The notes under the pieces were generated by a model. It ran no database searches and was not told the DNA's origin. It worked only from the letters and a program-made list of their open reading frames with translations. 64,000 bases of DNA from Bradyrhizobium zhengyangense. GTDB taxonomy: Bacteria; Pseudomonadota; Alphaproteobacteria; Rhizobiales; Xanthobacteraceae. Positions 1-7,037 of the stretch are shown here, piece by piece. The position numbers and the translations under genes are program-made. The stretch covers positions 558,001-622,000 of the forward strand of contig NZ_JAKLUA010000001.1 in the NCBI RefSeq assembly GCF_022012435.1, read 5' to 3'. Position 1 is the first letter of the stretch. Every line of letters begins with the position of its first letter.

Positions 1-752
1 CGCTCGATTTCGGCCTTCACAATGCGTTCGACCAGGCCCGGCAGATTGTCGTCGAGCCAGGATTTCAGCATCGGGCGCAGCATCTCCTTGACCAGGTCCT
101 CCAGCGTCCGCGCGTTGCTGCTGAGCACCGTGTGAGCCAGCGAATTGAAGGCGGATTCGACCGCCGAGACGGTCGACTGGGCCAGAATCGGCTGCTGCGG
201 CGGCAGCGGCGGCGCGTCGTAATCGACCGGCGCGTAGGACGGCGGAGGCGTTGGACGCGGCGGCGGTGCCTCGGCGAATTCGAGATCGTCGCGCGGCTCG
301 ACCCTGTGGAAGCTCGGCGGGGGCGGCGCCGGTGTCGGCTCGGGATCCAACGCCATCTCGTCGGTCAGCTCGAGCACGTCGGGCTCTGGCTCTGGCTCAG
401 GCTCGGGTTCTGGCTCCGGAGCTCGCACCTCAGGCGCAGACGTGGCCTCGTCCAGCCCCGCCAGCAGCGCGTCGATGTCGTCCTGGTTGTTGGGGCCGGC
501 ATCGGCGGCGGGCGCGGGCGACGGAGGCGGCGCGGGCTTCGCAGCCGGCGGCGGCGCGGGCTTTTCGGCGGCAGGTTTTGCAGGCGCGATTTTGGACGGA
601 GGGATGTCGGCCATCGGCTTTGCCGCGGGTGCAGGTGCGGGCTTTGCAGCCTCTGCCGGCGGCGGCTTCGCCTCGTCATCAGCAATGATGCGCCGGATCG
701 AGGCCAGAATCTCCTCCATGGAGGGTTCTGTGACCTTTGCAGGCTGCGTCAT
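1..752 (-). CDS. popZ: DUF2497 / PopZ-type polar organising protein (3' end cut by window edge)
   Basis: The gene reads leftwards and runs off the left edge, leaving 250 codons. It begins at the ATG complementary to 750-752. The first 30 residues contain the conserved DUF2497 helix MEEILASIRRIIADD. A long linker rich in Pro, Ala and Glu follows, with an acidic Glu-Pro repeat near residues 110-125. A C-terminal helical part (about residues 205-250) contains LEDLVKEMLRPMLKSWLDD and LPGLVERIVKAEIE. This layout (N-terminal client-binding helix, disordered acidic linker, C-terminal oligomerising helices) is that of PopZ, which self-assembles at cell poles and anchors ParB and cell-cycle regulators. 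In relatives valS often follows, so valS may lie just outside; that is inference. Family assignment is firm; the polar role is inferred. Confidence 0.88.
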   Translation of the reverse strand, partial: MTQPAKVTEPSMEEILASIRRIIADDEAKPPPAEAAKPAPAPAAKPMADIPPSKIAPAKPAAEKPAPPPAAKPAPPPSPAPAADAGPNNQDDIDALLAGLDEATSAPEVRAPEPEPEPEPEPEPDVLELTDEMALDPEPTPAPPPPSFHRVEPRDDLEFAEAPPPRPTPPPSYAPVDYDAPPLPPQQPILAQSTVSAVESAFNSLAHTVLSSNARTLEDLVKEMLRPMLKSWLDDNLPGLVERIVKAEIE

Positions 753-1056
753 CTCCGACTCCACATCATCAACGCCCTCGCATGCGCTGTTTTACACCAA
801 GCACGACGGCATTGGCCGGTTCCGGATGGGTCGTCCGACATTTTCGTCGCGACAGCCAGACTTGTCCCCAGATCACGGCTCAAAGTGAGGCGGCGCGCCC
901 CTGCCCCGTCACTCAAGCATTACGCACGCAACATTGGATGCGGGCCGAATCGACCAGCAGCTTCTTGGCAAGGCTATGTCAGGGCTTTTGACGATTGCAA
1001 GCAAAGCGCCGGTCGGTCTCTGCAAGTTTGCGAGGCCGACCGGAGAACTACGGCAA
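753..1056. other. Intergenic stretch between tolC-like gene and popZ
   Basis: About 300 bases without a credible gene. It must hold the popZ promoter unless tolC reads through, but I see no clear -35/-10 pair. The only structured element is the inverted repeat at 1009-1043, listed separately. Short plus-strand frames here are arginine-rich antisense frames and have no ribosome-binding site. Confidence 0.6.
1009..1043 (-). terminator. Possible terminator hairpin downstream of tolC-like gene
   Basis: CCGGTCGG (1009-1016) and CCGACCGG (1036-1043) form a perfect 8-bp stem. The interior can pair further with one mismatch. It starts 14 bases after the TGA of the tolC-like gene. The run after the stem is T-rich only weakly (GCTTTGCTTG), so it is a modest terminator candidate. 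Confidence 0.45.
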
Positions 1057-2466
1057 TCAGCGTCCGTCGGGCGTACGCACGCCGACCCAGCTGTCGCGGA
1101 CCTGGTGGTAGTGCACGCTCGGATCGTAGACGGTGGTGTTTAGGCCGAGCACCTGCGGTGCAAGGCGACCGACGGCTGCGAGCACGTTGTAGGACGCAAC
1201 GACCCGATCGTGCTGTGCGGTGACCAGCGCGACGCGCGCATTGACCAGCGCTTGCTGGGCGTTGAGGACGTCGAGGGTCGTGCGCTGACCGGCCTTGGCT
1301 TCCTCGCGCACACCGTTCAGCGCGATCTCGGACGCGGTGACCTGCGCCTGCGCGGACTGCACCTGCGCCTTGCCGGCCTGCAAAGCCCCCCAGAACTGCA
1401 CCACGTTCGCGCGGACAGTGTCACGAGTCTTCTCGAGGTTCAGACGCTGCTGCGCCAGGTTTTCCTTGGATTGGCGGATCAGCGAATATTCTGCACCGCC
1501 CTGATAGATCGGCACGGAGGCCGTCGCGACGGCGGATGCGGTATTCGTTCGGAAAACCGTCAGCTGCTGCTGGTAGGCTGTGCTGGCAGTCGCATTGAGG
1601 GTGACCGTCGGCAGCAATGCGCCTTCGTTGACCTTGACCTGGAGATAGTTGACGTCGATGCCATACATCGCAGCCGTGACATCGGGATGTTCCGTCAGAC
1701 TGAGCTCGACTGCCGAGGCAAGCGTTGGCGGCAGGAACCGGTCGACCGGGGATCCGGGTGCGAGATTCGACGGCTCGTTGCCGATGACCCGGCGGAAATT
1801 CGCGCGCGTCGTCGTGAGAGTCGATTCCGCTGTCAGCGCTTGAGTCTTGCCGGCAGCCAGCTGCGCTTCGGATTGCGCGACGTCGGTGCGTGTCACCTCG
1901 CCCACGTTGAAGCGATCACGCGTCTGCTTCAGCGTCTGTTCGAGGACACGCACGTTGCTGCGCTGGACTTCAAGGGTCGCGGAGTCGCGCAGATAGTCCA
2001 TATAGGTCGTAGCGGCACTCAGAAGCACGCTTTGATCCATGCTGCGCAGTGCTTCGCGCGTACCGGAGACCTGGCTCTCCGCTGCCCGCGTCTTGTTGGC
2101 GGTCTGATTGCCATTGTAGAGCGTCTGACTAACGGTCACGCTGGCGGCGTTGGGCTGAAGGGGCGGATCGCTATGGATGGCGAGGCCCTTCTGCGTCGCC
2201 TGGACGTCCTGATATTGATACCCGCTGCTAAGGTTCAGTTTGACGGTGGGGCGATAGCCCGACAGAGCTTGAGGCACTCCTTCGTCGGTCGAGCGCACCT
2301 GGGCGCGCTGTGCGTTGAGCTGCGGATTGTTCTGATAGGCGCGCACCAGCGCAGCCTCGATCGTATCCGCCAATGCAGGCGTCGGCCCGGCAAGCGCCGT
2401 CAGCAGGACCGAAACCGCTGCTCCGGTGAAAAGCTTCACCCTATGCATCCCTGAAATTCCGTTCAT
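1057..2466 (-). CDS. tolC: TolC family outer membrane channel protein
   Basis: Outer membrane trans-periplasmic channel of the TolC/OEP family (469 residues), exit duct for type I secretion and RND efflux. The N-terminus has a signal peptide (VKLFTGAAVSVLLTALAGPTPALA) and then the mature start DTIEAALVRAYQNNPQLNAQ. The TolC signature continues through two OEP repeats of long amphipathic helices, with GEVTRTDVAQSEAQL in the first and AGQRTTLDVLNAQQALVNAR in the second. I chose the ATG at 2466; an ATG at 2448 (MHRVKLF) fits the signal peptide equally well, while the longer frame to 2613 would put about 50 unrelated residues before it. It stands alone here, with no pump gene beside it, so it may serve several transporters. 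A second outer membrane factor at 21340 is a different, lipidated NodT-type protein. Confidence 0.9.
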   Translation of the reverse strand: MNGISGMHRVKLFTGAAVSVLLTALAGPTPALADTIEAALVRAYQNNPQLNAQRAQVRSTDEGVPQALSGYRPTVKLNLSSGYQYQDVQATQKGLAIHSDPPLQPNAASVTVSQTLYNGNQTANKTRAAESQVSGTREALRSMDQSVLLSAATTYMDYLRDSATLEVQRSNVRVLEQTLKQTRDRFNVGEVTRTDVAQSEAQLAAGKTQALTAESTLTTTRANFRRVIGNEPSNLAPGSPVDRFLPPTLASAVELSLTEHPDVTAAMYGIDVNYLQVKVNEGALLPTVTLNATASTAYQQQLTVFRTNTASAVATASVPIYQGGAEYSLIRQSKENLAQQRLNLEKTRDTVRANVVQFWGALQAGKAQVQSAQAQVTASEIALNGVREEAKAGQRTTLDVLNAQQALVNARVALVTAQHDRVVASYNVLAAVGRLAPQVLGLNTTVYDPSVHYHQVRDSWVGVRTPDGR

Positions 2467-2653
2467 TCTCACGCCAAGCTCGTGCCCGCGAGCCTGGTTA
2501 CCGTATCCGAGTGGAGTCGTTGCCCCGCAGCAACATAGGACGCGGTCAAGCGCGACGGAACTACCCCCGAGTAGTTCCCAGCGGAAACTCTTCACGTGCA
2601 GCATCCCGGCCACACTTCTGATTCAGAACGGGATTTTAACGGGATTTCAGCCG

Positions 2654-3316
2654 TCAGAAGACGAAGGCGGCGGCCCGTTCCAGGCCGGGCAGCACCGGGG
2701 CAGCCGCATCGAACAGCGGCCGATAGCCGAATTCGCCGTGCGAGCGGGTAACGATCATGGCTCGCGACGGCCTGGATTCGGCCGAGACCCCCACCAGGCG
2801 TCCGCCTTCTTTGAGCTGACCAAACAGAGCATCCGGCGTCACCTCGGTCGCGCCGTTGAGGACGATCACGTCATAGGGCGCGGCGGCCGGGTCGCCCTCG
2901 GCGCAGGCGGCGGCCTTGCAGGTCACGTTTGTGAGCCCGAGGTTGGCAAACGCGTCCTTGGCTTTGGCAACCAGAGCCGAATCGCCTTCCGTGGCCGTAA
3001 CCTGGCGCGCGAGCTTCGCGGTCAGCGCGGCGAGGTAGCCGGTCGCGCAGCCGACGACCAGCACGTTGTCGCCCTCGCCGATCTCAGCGGCTTGGAGCAG
3101 CTTGCCGGTCAGCTGCGGCTTGATCAGATAACGCTTGGCAGCGCCTTCGCTGACGTCGAGATCGAGGTCGAGGTAGGCCAGCGCCTGTCGGCTCGCCGGC
3201 ACGAAGGCCTCGCGGGGAACCGTGAACATGGCATCGAGAATGCGGCGATCGGTGACATCATTGGTGCGCACCTGGCCATCGACCATTTTTTGGCGCGCGG
3301 TCGAGAAACCGGACAT
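2654..3316 (-). CDS. Protein-L-isoaspartate O-methyltransferase family protein
   Basis: A 220-residue cytoplasmic SAM-dependent methyltransferase of the PCMT family, which methylates isoaspartyl residues in damaged proteins. The N-terminus MSGFSTARQKMVDGQVRTND is typical of the shorter alphaproteobacterial branch. The SAM-binding motif I appears as NVLVVGCATGYLAAL at about residues 80-95, with Cys where many PCMTs have Gly-Ser or Gly-Thr, and the post-I acid lies in TATEGDSALV. An ATG at 3316 preceded by CAGGG (9-12 bases upstream) decides the start; a TTG five codons earlier lacks support. It lies upstream of the tolC-like gene on the same strand, about 190 bases away. Catalysis is not proven, since this branch diverges from classical Pcm. 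Confidence 0.88.
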   Translation of the reverse strand: MSGFSTARQKMVDGQVRTNDVTDRRILDAMFTVPREAFVPASRQALAYLDLDLDVSEGAAKRYLIKPQLTGKLLQAAEIGEGDNVLVVGCATGYLAALTAKLARQVTATEGDSALVAKAKDAFANLGLTNVTCKAAACAEGDPAAAPYDVIVLNGATEVTPDALFGQLKEGGRLVGVSAESRPSRAMIVTRSHGEFGYRPLFDAAAPVLPGLERAAAFVF

Positions 3317-3398
3317 TTGCGGACCCTGCAAGGCGGACGATGCCGCGGAGATGAATTTGCGGCATCTTTGGAACAGGCTCCGCGAAAACGCAACACGT

Positions 3399-3420
3399 CC
3401 GTTGGCCGGTCAGCCAACGG
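3399..3420. terminator. Hairpin between 59-residue gene and PCMT gene
   Basis: CCGTTGGC (3399-3406) and GCCAACGG (3413-3420) form a perfect 8-bp stem with a 6-base loop. It sits 34 bases past the stop of the small gene at 3454 and about 80 bases ahead of the PCMT start. It may end the small transcript. The sequence past the stem has only a short T run (GCGTTTTCGC) after several bases, so termination is only possible. Confidence 0.4.
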
Positions 3421-3453
3421 TTGCGCAACGTTAGAGCATGGAGGTGCGACGGC

Positions 3454-3633
3454 TTATTCGATCGCAACTGCCAGACGGCCAATGAGGGCGGCCACTTCGT
3501 CCAGCCGCGCCGAATCGGGGGTCTCGACCGCGCGGGCAAGACAAGCAAGGCATTCATCGTCGCTCAATTCAGGGACGTCGGCCGGTAGAATCGAGGGGGC
3601 CCGGCGGGCACGGTCGATCTGGATGTCGGGCAT
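3454..3633 (-). CDS. Small conserved hypothetical protein (59 aa)
   Basis: A 59-residue soluble acidic protein beginning MPDIQIDRARRAPSILPADV, with no signal peptide or membrane segment. The ATG at 3633 has GGAG about ten bases upstream, which supports this start over an in-frame start 32 codons earlier. Two Cys lie close together (DECLACLARAV), flanked by predicted helices. I do not recognise a domain. It looks like the short lineage-restricted proteins common in Bradyrhizobium. It stands alone between tRNA-Asn and the PCMT gene. Confidence 0.65.
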   Translation of the reverse strand: MPDIQIDRARRAPSILPADVPELSDDECLACLARAVETPDSARLDEVAALIGRLAVAIE

Positions 3634-3847
3634 GGGAATCAGCTCCGTAAGAGTCCGGCCCAGCAACGCTCGATGTGAATTAAGTCGATTTGGTGCCGCT
3701 TGCTTTGCGGTGTGCGTCTCGGCGTACACGTCCGCTTGAACGCGATTCTGCGGGGGATACCGGCGTGGCGGCGCTGAGGGATTGATCGAGCTAGATCGCG
3801 TGCGACATCAATGCACGCCTACAAACAACTGAAAATAAAGCGGAATT

Positions 3848-3922
3848 TGGCTCCCCGGGCTGGATTCGAACCAGCGACCATCCGATTAACAGTCGGATGC
3901 TCTACCGCTGAGCTACCGAGGA
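3848..3922 (-). tRNA. tRNA-Asn (GTT)
   Basis: Read on the minus strand, the gene starts TCCTCGGTAGCTCAG and ends CCGGGGAGCCA. The acceptor stem pairs TCCTCGG with CCGGGGA (one G-T pair). The anticodon stem GACTG closes the loop with GTT, flanked by T and AA, giving tRNA-Asn. The T arm contains GGTTCGAATCC. The CCA tail is encoded (3848-3850). Confidence 0.96.
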
Positions 3923-4010
3923 AAAGGGCGAACCGTTCGTTCGCGCGCGCTGCGTATAACAAAGCCGATTGCGCTTGCAAAGGACGAATTCGTCATCATC
4001 CGCAAAGCAT

Positions 4011-4039
4011 CGAGGAAGGGCTGATCCAGCCCTTCCTCG
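4011..4039 (-). terminator. Strong terminator-like hairpin after the small secreted protein gene
   Basis: CGAGGAAGGGCTG (4011-4023) and CAGCCCTTCCTCG (4027-4039) make a perfect 13-bp stem with a 3-base loop, 18 bases after the stop of the gene at 4058. The bases that follow on the minus strand (ATGCTTTGCGG) carry only a short T run. Perfect length and position favour a transcription terminator. Confidence 0.65.
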
Positions 4040-4057
4040 GGCTTGGGTCAGGCCGGG

Positions 4058-4426
4058 TTACTCGGCGACGAACGAGGTGGTCTTGGTGCCGGGGTCGTAG
4101 CGCAGCCGCAGCGCTGTGAACTTGCAGAGGTTGACGTTCTTCCACAGGACGGACTCGTCATAGTTCTGCCAGTCAACGCGGATGTTCCAAACGCACCCCT
4201 CGTCGTCATCGTCGAACTCGACATAGGTGCTCGCCTGGTTCTGCAACACCTTGTCAAGTTCGTTGTCCCATTCGTCCAGGCCATCATCAGGGGCATTGAA
4301 GCCCAGGAATTTGATGGCGTAGCCGGTCTCGTTGACGACGGTGACGTTGCGGGAATCGGCGGCGAAGGCCGCCGTGGCGGCGAGAGACAGGCCGACGGCG
4401 ATCAGTCCGGAGAGAAAATACTTCAT
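4058..4426 (-). CDS. Small secreted hypothetical protein (122 aa)
   Basis: A 122-residue exported protein. Residues 1-22 form a clear Sec signal peptide (MKYFLSGLIAVGLSLAATAAFA, cleavage before ADSRNVTV). The mature part is acidic, with DEWDNELDKVLQN and a DDDDEGC cluster, and has two Cys (in EGCVWNIRVDW and NLCKFTALRLRY) that could form one disulfide in the periplasm. Aromatic and beta-prone segments suggest a small beta-rich domain. I do not recognise a named family or function. The start is the first ATG, directly before the signal peptide. It is monocistronic between tRNA-Asn and the flotillin operon and ends in a strong hairpin. Confidence 0.8.
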   Translation of the reverse strand: MKYFLSGLIAVGLSLAATAAFAADSRNVTVVNETGYAIKFLGFNAPDDGLDEWDNELDKVLQNQASTYVEFDDDDEGCVWNIRVDWQNYDESVLWKNVNLCKFTALRLRYDPGTKTTSFVAE

Positions 4427-4567
4427 ATGAAAATCCCCTGATAGAAACAGGCCTCAGCGCCTGACGTCGATCGGCGCAGGCGCCGCGGCAACAAATGGCG
4501 TTGCCTCGAGAAATTCGTCCGGAGCGCAGTCGAAAGGTTCGACACACGATCGAACTGCACTCCGGAG

Positions 4568-4593
4568 CCGTGCGCGACGCGAGACGCGCACGG
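4568..4593 (-). terminator. Hairpin downstream of the flotillin operon
   Basis: CCGTGCGCG (4568-4576) and CGCGCACGG (4585-4593) form a perfect 9-bp GC-rich stem with an 8-base loop, 46 bases beyond the flotillin stop. No T tract follows on the minus strand, so it may be a Rho-assisted stop or an mRNA-stabilising end rather than a classical intrinsic terminator. Confidence 0.45.
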
Positions 4594-4638
4594 GCAATTT
4601 CTTATCGTTTCGATTTCTCAGCAGCAATGAACCGGCAT

Positions 4639-6342
4639 TCACAGATCGGCGGAGTTTGTTTTCTCCGGGGCAGGCACCGCTGCCGGCGTTACCGCCGCAC
4701 CATTGGCCTTGCCGGTCACGGCGCCGACCAGCGTCTTCACCGGATCGTCGCCCGTCGCAAAGCCGCTCTGGCGCAGGATCTCGTCGATCATCGGCCGCAG
4801 GGCGTGCACCTTGAGGAGCTCGCCGGCGAGCCCCTCGCCGAAGCCGACATTGCCGCCGCCGACGCCGTTGCCGCCGAACGCGCCGCCGGTATGCAGGATG
4901 CGGACGTCCTTGAGGTTGGCGATCGGCCTGACCATCTCCGCCAGCGCCGAGGGCATCGTCTCGATCCGCTTCTTTGCAATCTCGAAATCGATGACGTTGG
5001 CGCCGAGCTTGTTCTGCGCTTCGTTCTTCATGGTGATGACGGCCGCCTCGGCCTCACCGATATTGCGGACACCAACCGCCTTGATCTTGTTGGATTCAGC
5101 CTCGGCGGTCGCCAGTGTCTTGACGGCCTCGGCGCGGTCGAGCGAGGCCTTCTTCTCGGCTTCGGCCGCGACGATCAGCTCGGTCGATTTGCGCTCGGCC
5201 TCCGTGCGCGCGGCGAGCACCTGGGTCAGACGGGCGCGATCCGCGACCTCGACCGCGCGCGCGGTGACCACCTTTTCTTCTGCGGAAACGGCAAGTGCTT
5301 CGGCCGCCTTGGCGTTGGCCACGGCTTCCGAGGTCTGTTTGCTCTTGGATGCGATCTGGATCTCGTTCTCCTGCGTCGCGATCTGGATCTCGCGCTGCGC
5401 GTCGGTCTTGCGCTTGTTGATGGCGAGGTCGGACTCGATGACCGCAGTTTCCTTGACCTGCTTGGCGCCAGCCTCCTTCTCGGCAACCGCCCGGTCGGTG
5501 TCGATGCGCGCGTTCTCCTCGGTCAGGCGGGCGGTCTGCGTGGCGGTTGCGACTTCGGCGCGGGTGCTCGCGGTCTTGTTGGCGATGTCGCGCTCTTGCG
5601 AGAGTTCAGCTTCCTTCTTGGTGCGTTCGATGGTCAGGGTCTGCTGCCGCGCCTCGAGGTCCTTCTGGGCGATAGCGACCTCGTTGTCGCGCACGATCGC
5701 GTTGCGGTCGCGGCGGCGGGTCTCGGTGATGGTCTTGAGCTGGGTCAGGCCTTCGGCGTCGAAGAAGTTCTCGGGGTTGAAGAACTTGACGTCGGTCTGG
5801 TCGAGCTTGGTGAGCGACACCGACTCCAGCTCGAGACCGTTGGACTTCACATCGGATTCGACGGTCGCCTGCACGTGCTTGACGAAATCGCTGCGCTTTT
5901 CCTGCAATTCCAGGATGGTCATGGTCGCCGCCACCGAGCGCAGGCCGTCGACGAATTTCGCCTCGACCTGGTTGCGCAGAGCTTCGGCGTCATTGGTCAG
6001 CGCGCCCAAGGTCTGGCTTGCGAGCGCAATGCTCTCGTCATCGGGGCGAACGCGGACGTAGAATTCGGCGACGATATCGACGCGCAGCCGGTCCTTGGTG
6101 ATGAGCGACTCCCGCTCCTTGCGCTCGACCGTGAGCCTGAGCGTCTTGAGGTTGACGCTGGCATAGGAGTGAAAGATCGGCAGGATCATGGCGCCGCCGT
6201 CGAGCACGACCTTCTTGCCGCCAAGGCCGGTGCGTACGAAGGCCTCGTCGCGGGTGGCGCGCTTGTAGAGGATGGTGAAGATGATCCCGAGGACGATGAT
6301 CAGCGTGACGCCGATCATGGCCGGGACTGCGATGTCGAACAT
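4639..6342 (-). CDS. Flotillin family (YqiK-type) membrane protein
   Basis: A 567-residue SPFH/flotillin protein that scaffolds membrane microdomains. One N-terminal membrane anchor (AMIGVTLIIVLGIIFTILY, about residues 8-26) is followed by the SPFH/band-7 domain (about 40-210), then a very long Ala/Glu/Lys coiled coil (about 210-430) rich in heptads. A C-terminal region of about 130 residues includes a Gly-rich stretch (GGAFGGNGVGGGNVGFGEG). The ATG at 6342 has GGAGAAA seven bases upstream and is preferred to an upstream TTG that lies inside the ribosome-binding site. It is the last gene of a three-gene set with a YqiJ-like protein and a PspA-like protein, matching the yqiJ-yqiK pairing known in enterobacteria. 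The set points to membrane integrity or stress control. Confidence 0.92.
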   Translation of the reverse strand: MFDIAVPAMIGVTLIIVLGIIFTILYKRATRDEAFVRTGLGGKKVVLDGGAMILPIFHSYASVNLKTLRLTVERKERESLITKDRLRVDIVAEFYVRVRPDDESIALASQTLGALTNDAEALRNQVEAKFVDGLRSVAATMTILELQEKRSDFVKHVQATVESDVKSNGLELESVSLTKLDQTDVKFFNPENFFDAEGLTQLKTITETRRRDRNAIVRDNEVAIAQKDLEARQQTLTIERTKKEAELSQERDIANKTASTRAEVATATQTARLTEENARIDTDRAVAEKEAGAKQVKETAVIESDLAINKRKTDAQREIQIATQENEIQIASKSKQTSEAVANAKAAEALAVSAEEKVVTARAVEVADRARLTQVLAARTEAERKSTELIVAAEAEKKASLDRAEAVKTLATAEAESNKIKAVGVRNIGEAEAAVITMKNEAQNKLGANVIDFEIAKKRIETMPSALAEMVRPIANLKDVRILHTGGAFGGNGVGGGNVGFGEGLAGELLKVHALRPMIDEILRQSGFATGDDPVKTLVGAVTGKANGAAVTPAAVPAPEKTNSADL

Positions 6343-6361
6343 GACTTTCTCCAAAAATGAC

Positions 6362-7024
6362 TTAGCTGCTGCTTAGAGCGGGTTTGGTCGGTTTCAGTTC
6401 ATCGTCGGCCCTGACAGCCACGAAGCGGGTATCGACGCGGTCGACCAGCAGCACCAGCGTGCCCTGCGGCAAAGGCGCTGAGCTGGGAGCGGCCACCGCC
6501 GAGACGAAGTGGCGGTTGCCGTGGATATCGGCGACGCTGACACGGCCGGGCGGACCCTGGTCGAGCGGGCCGACGACGACCTCGCCAACGCGGCCGACGA
6601 GATCGCCGAGGCCGATCGCGTAGCTTTCATCCTTCGGAATGATCCGCGCGATGCCCCGGCTCGCGCCGCGGACCAGCGGGACCGAGACGACGACGGCCGC
6701 AAGCGAGGCGAGACTGGCCGGCAAGGGCCCGGCCACCATTCGGGCGACGTCCTGGATCAGGAAGCCGGTGATCGAGAAGGCGCCCAGCGCCAGCAGCAGG
6801 AAGATCAAGAGCGGCACGCCGCCGACATTGATCCAGGAGATGGCGTTGATCACGCCATTGTCGCTGGGATGGCTGAAATCGATGCTGGTGCCGAGCATCT
6901 CGCTCAAGGAGGCCCCGACCAGCATGGTGACCACTTCGAGCGTGCCGACGATGAGGATCATGGCTGCCGCGATCGCGAACGGCCTGACCTCCGGCGCCAT
7001 GACGTGTTCGAGCAATGCGCTCAT
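6362..7024 (-). CDS. YqiJ-like inner membrane protein (DUF1449 / OB-fold)
   Basis: A 220-residue inner membrane protein of the YqiJ type. Three hydrophobic segments are visible: about residues 17-38 (AIAAAMILIVGTLEVVTMLVG), 67-90 (VGGVPLLIFLLLALGAFSITG) and 100-120 (PASLASLAAVVVSVPLV). A soluble C-terminal part (about 125-215) carries an OB-like/NfeD-like beta domain (GLGDLVGRVGEVVVG, GTLVLLVDRVDTRFVAV). NfeD-like OB domains normally partner flotillins, and here the gene sits directly upstream of flotillin (19 bases between the genes). It is 13 bases downstream of the PspA-like gene, so the three are almost certainly co-transcribed. Function is inferred from this partnership. Confidence 0.88.
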   Translation of the reverse strand: MSALLEHVMAPEVRPFAIAAAMILIVGTLEVVTMLVGASLSEMLGTSIDFSHPSDNGVINAISWINVGGVPLLIFLLLALGAFSITGFLIQDVARMVAGPLPASLASLAAVVVSVPLVRGASRGIARIIPKDESYAIGLGDLVGRVGEVVVGPLDQGPPGRVSVADIHGNRHFVSAVAAPSSAPLPQGTLVLLVDRVDTRFVAVRADDELKPTKPALSSS

Positions 7025-7037
7025 GACACGATACTCT

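Noticed and set aside
132..1223. Arg-rich plus-strand frames across the popZ region
   Set aside because: Shadows of the Pro/Ala/Glu linker of PopZ; no initiation signal.
4454..4642. 62-codon frame after flotillin, starting with a GTG that overlaps the flotillin TGA
   Set aside because: The GTGA overlap is tempting, but a perfect 9-bp hairpin lies inside the frame just downstream of flotillin, the product is Arg-rich and no ribosome-binding site is visible.
4495..6360. 621-codon plus-strand frame opposite flotillin
   Set aside because: Antisense shadow of the flotillin coiled coil; Arg/Gly/Leu-rich composition and no ribosome-binding site. The minus strand has a convincing SPFH protein.
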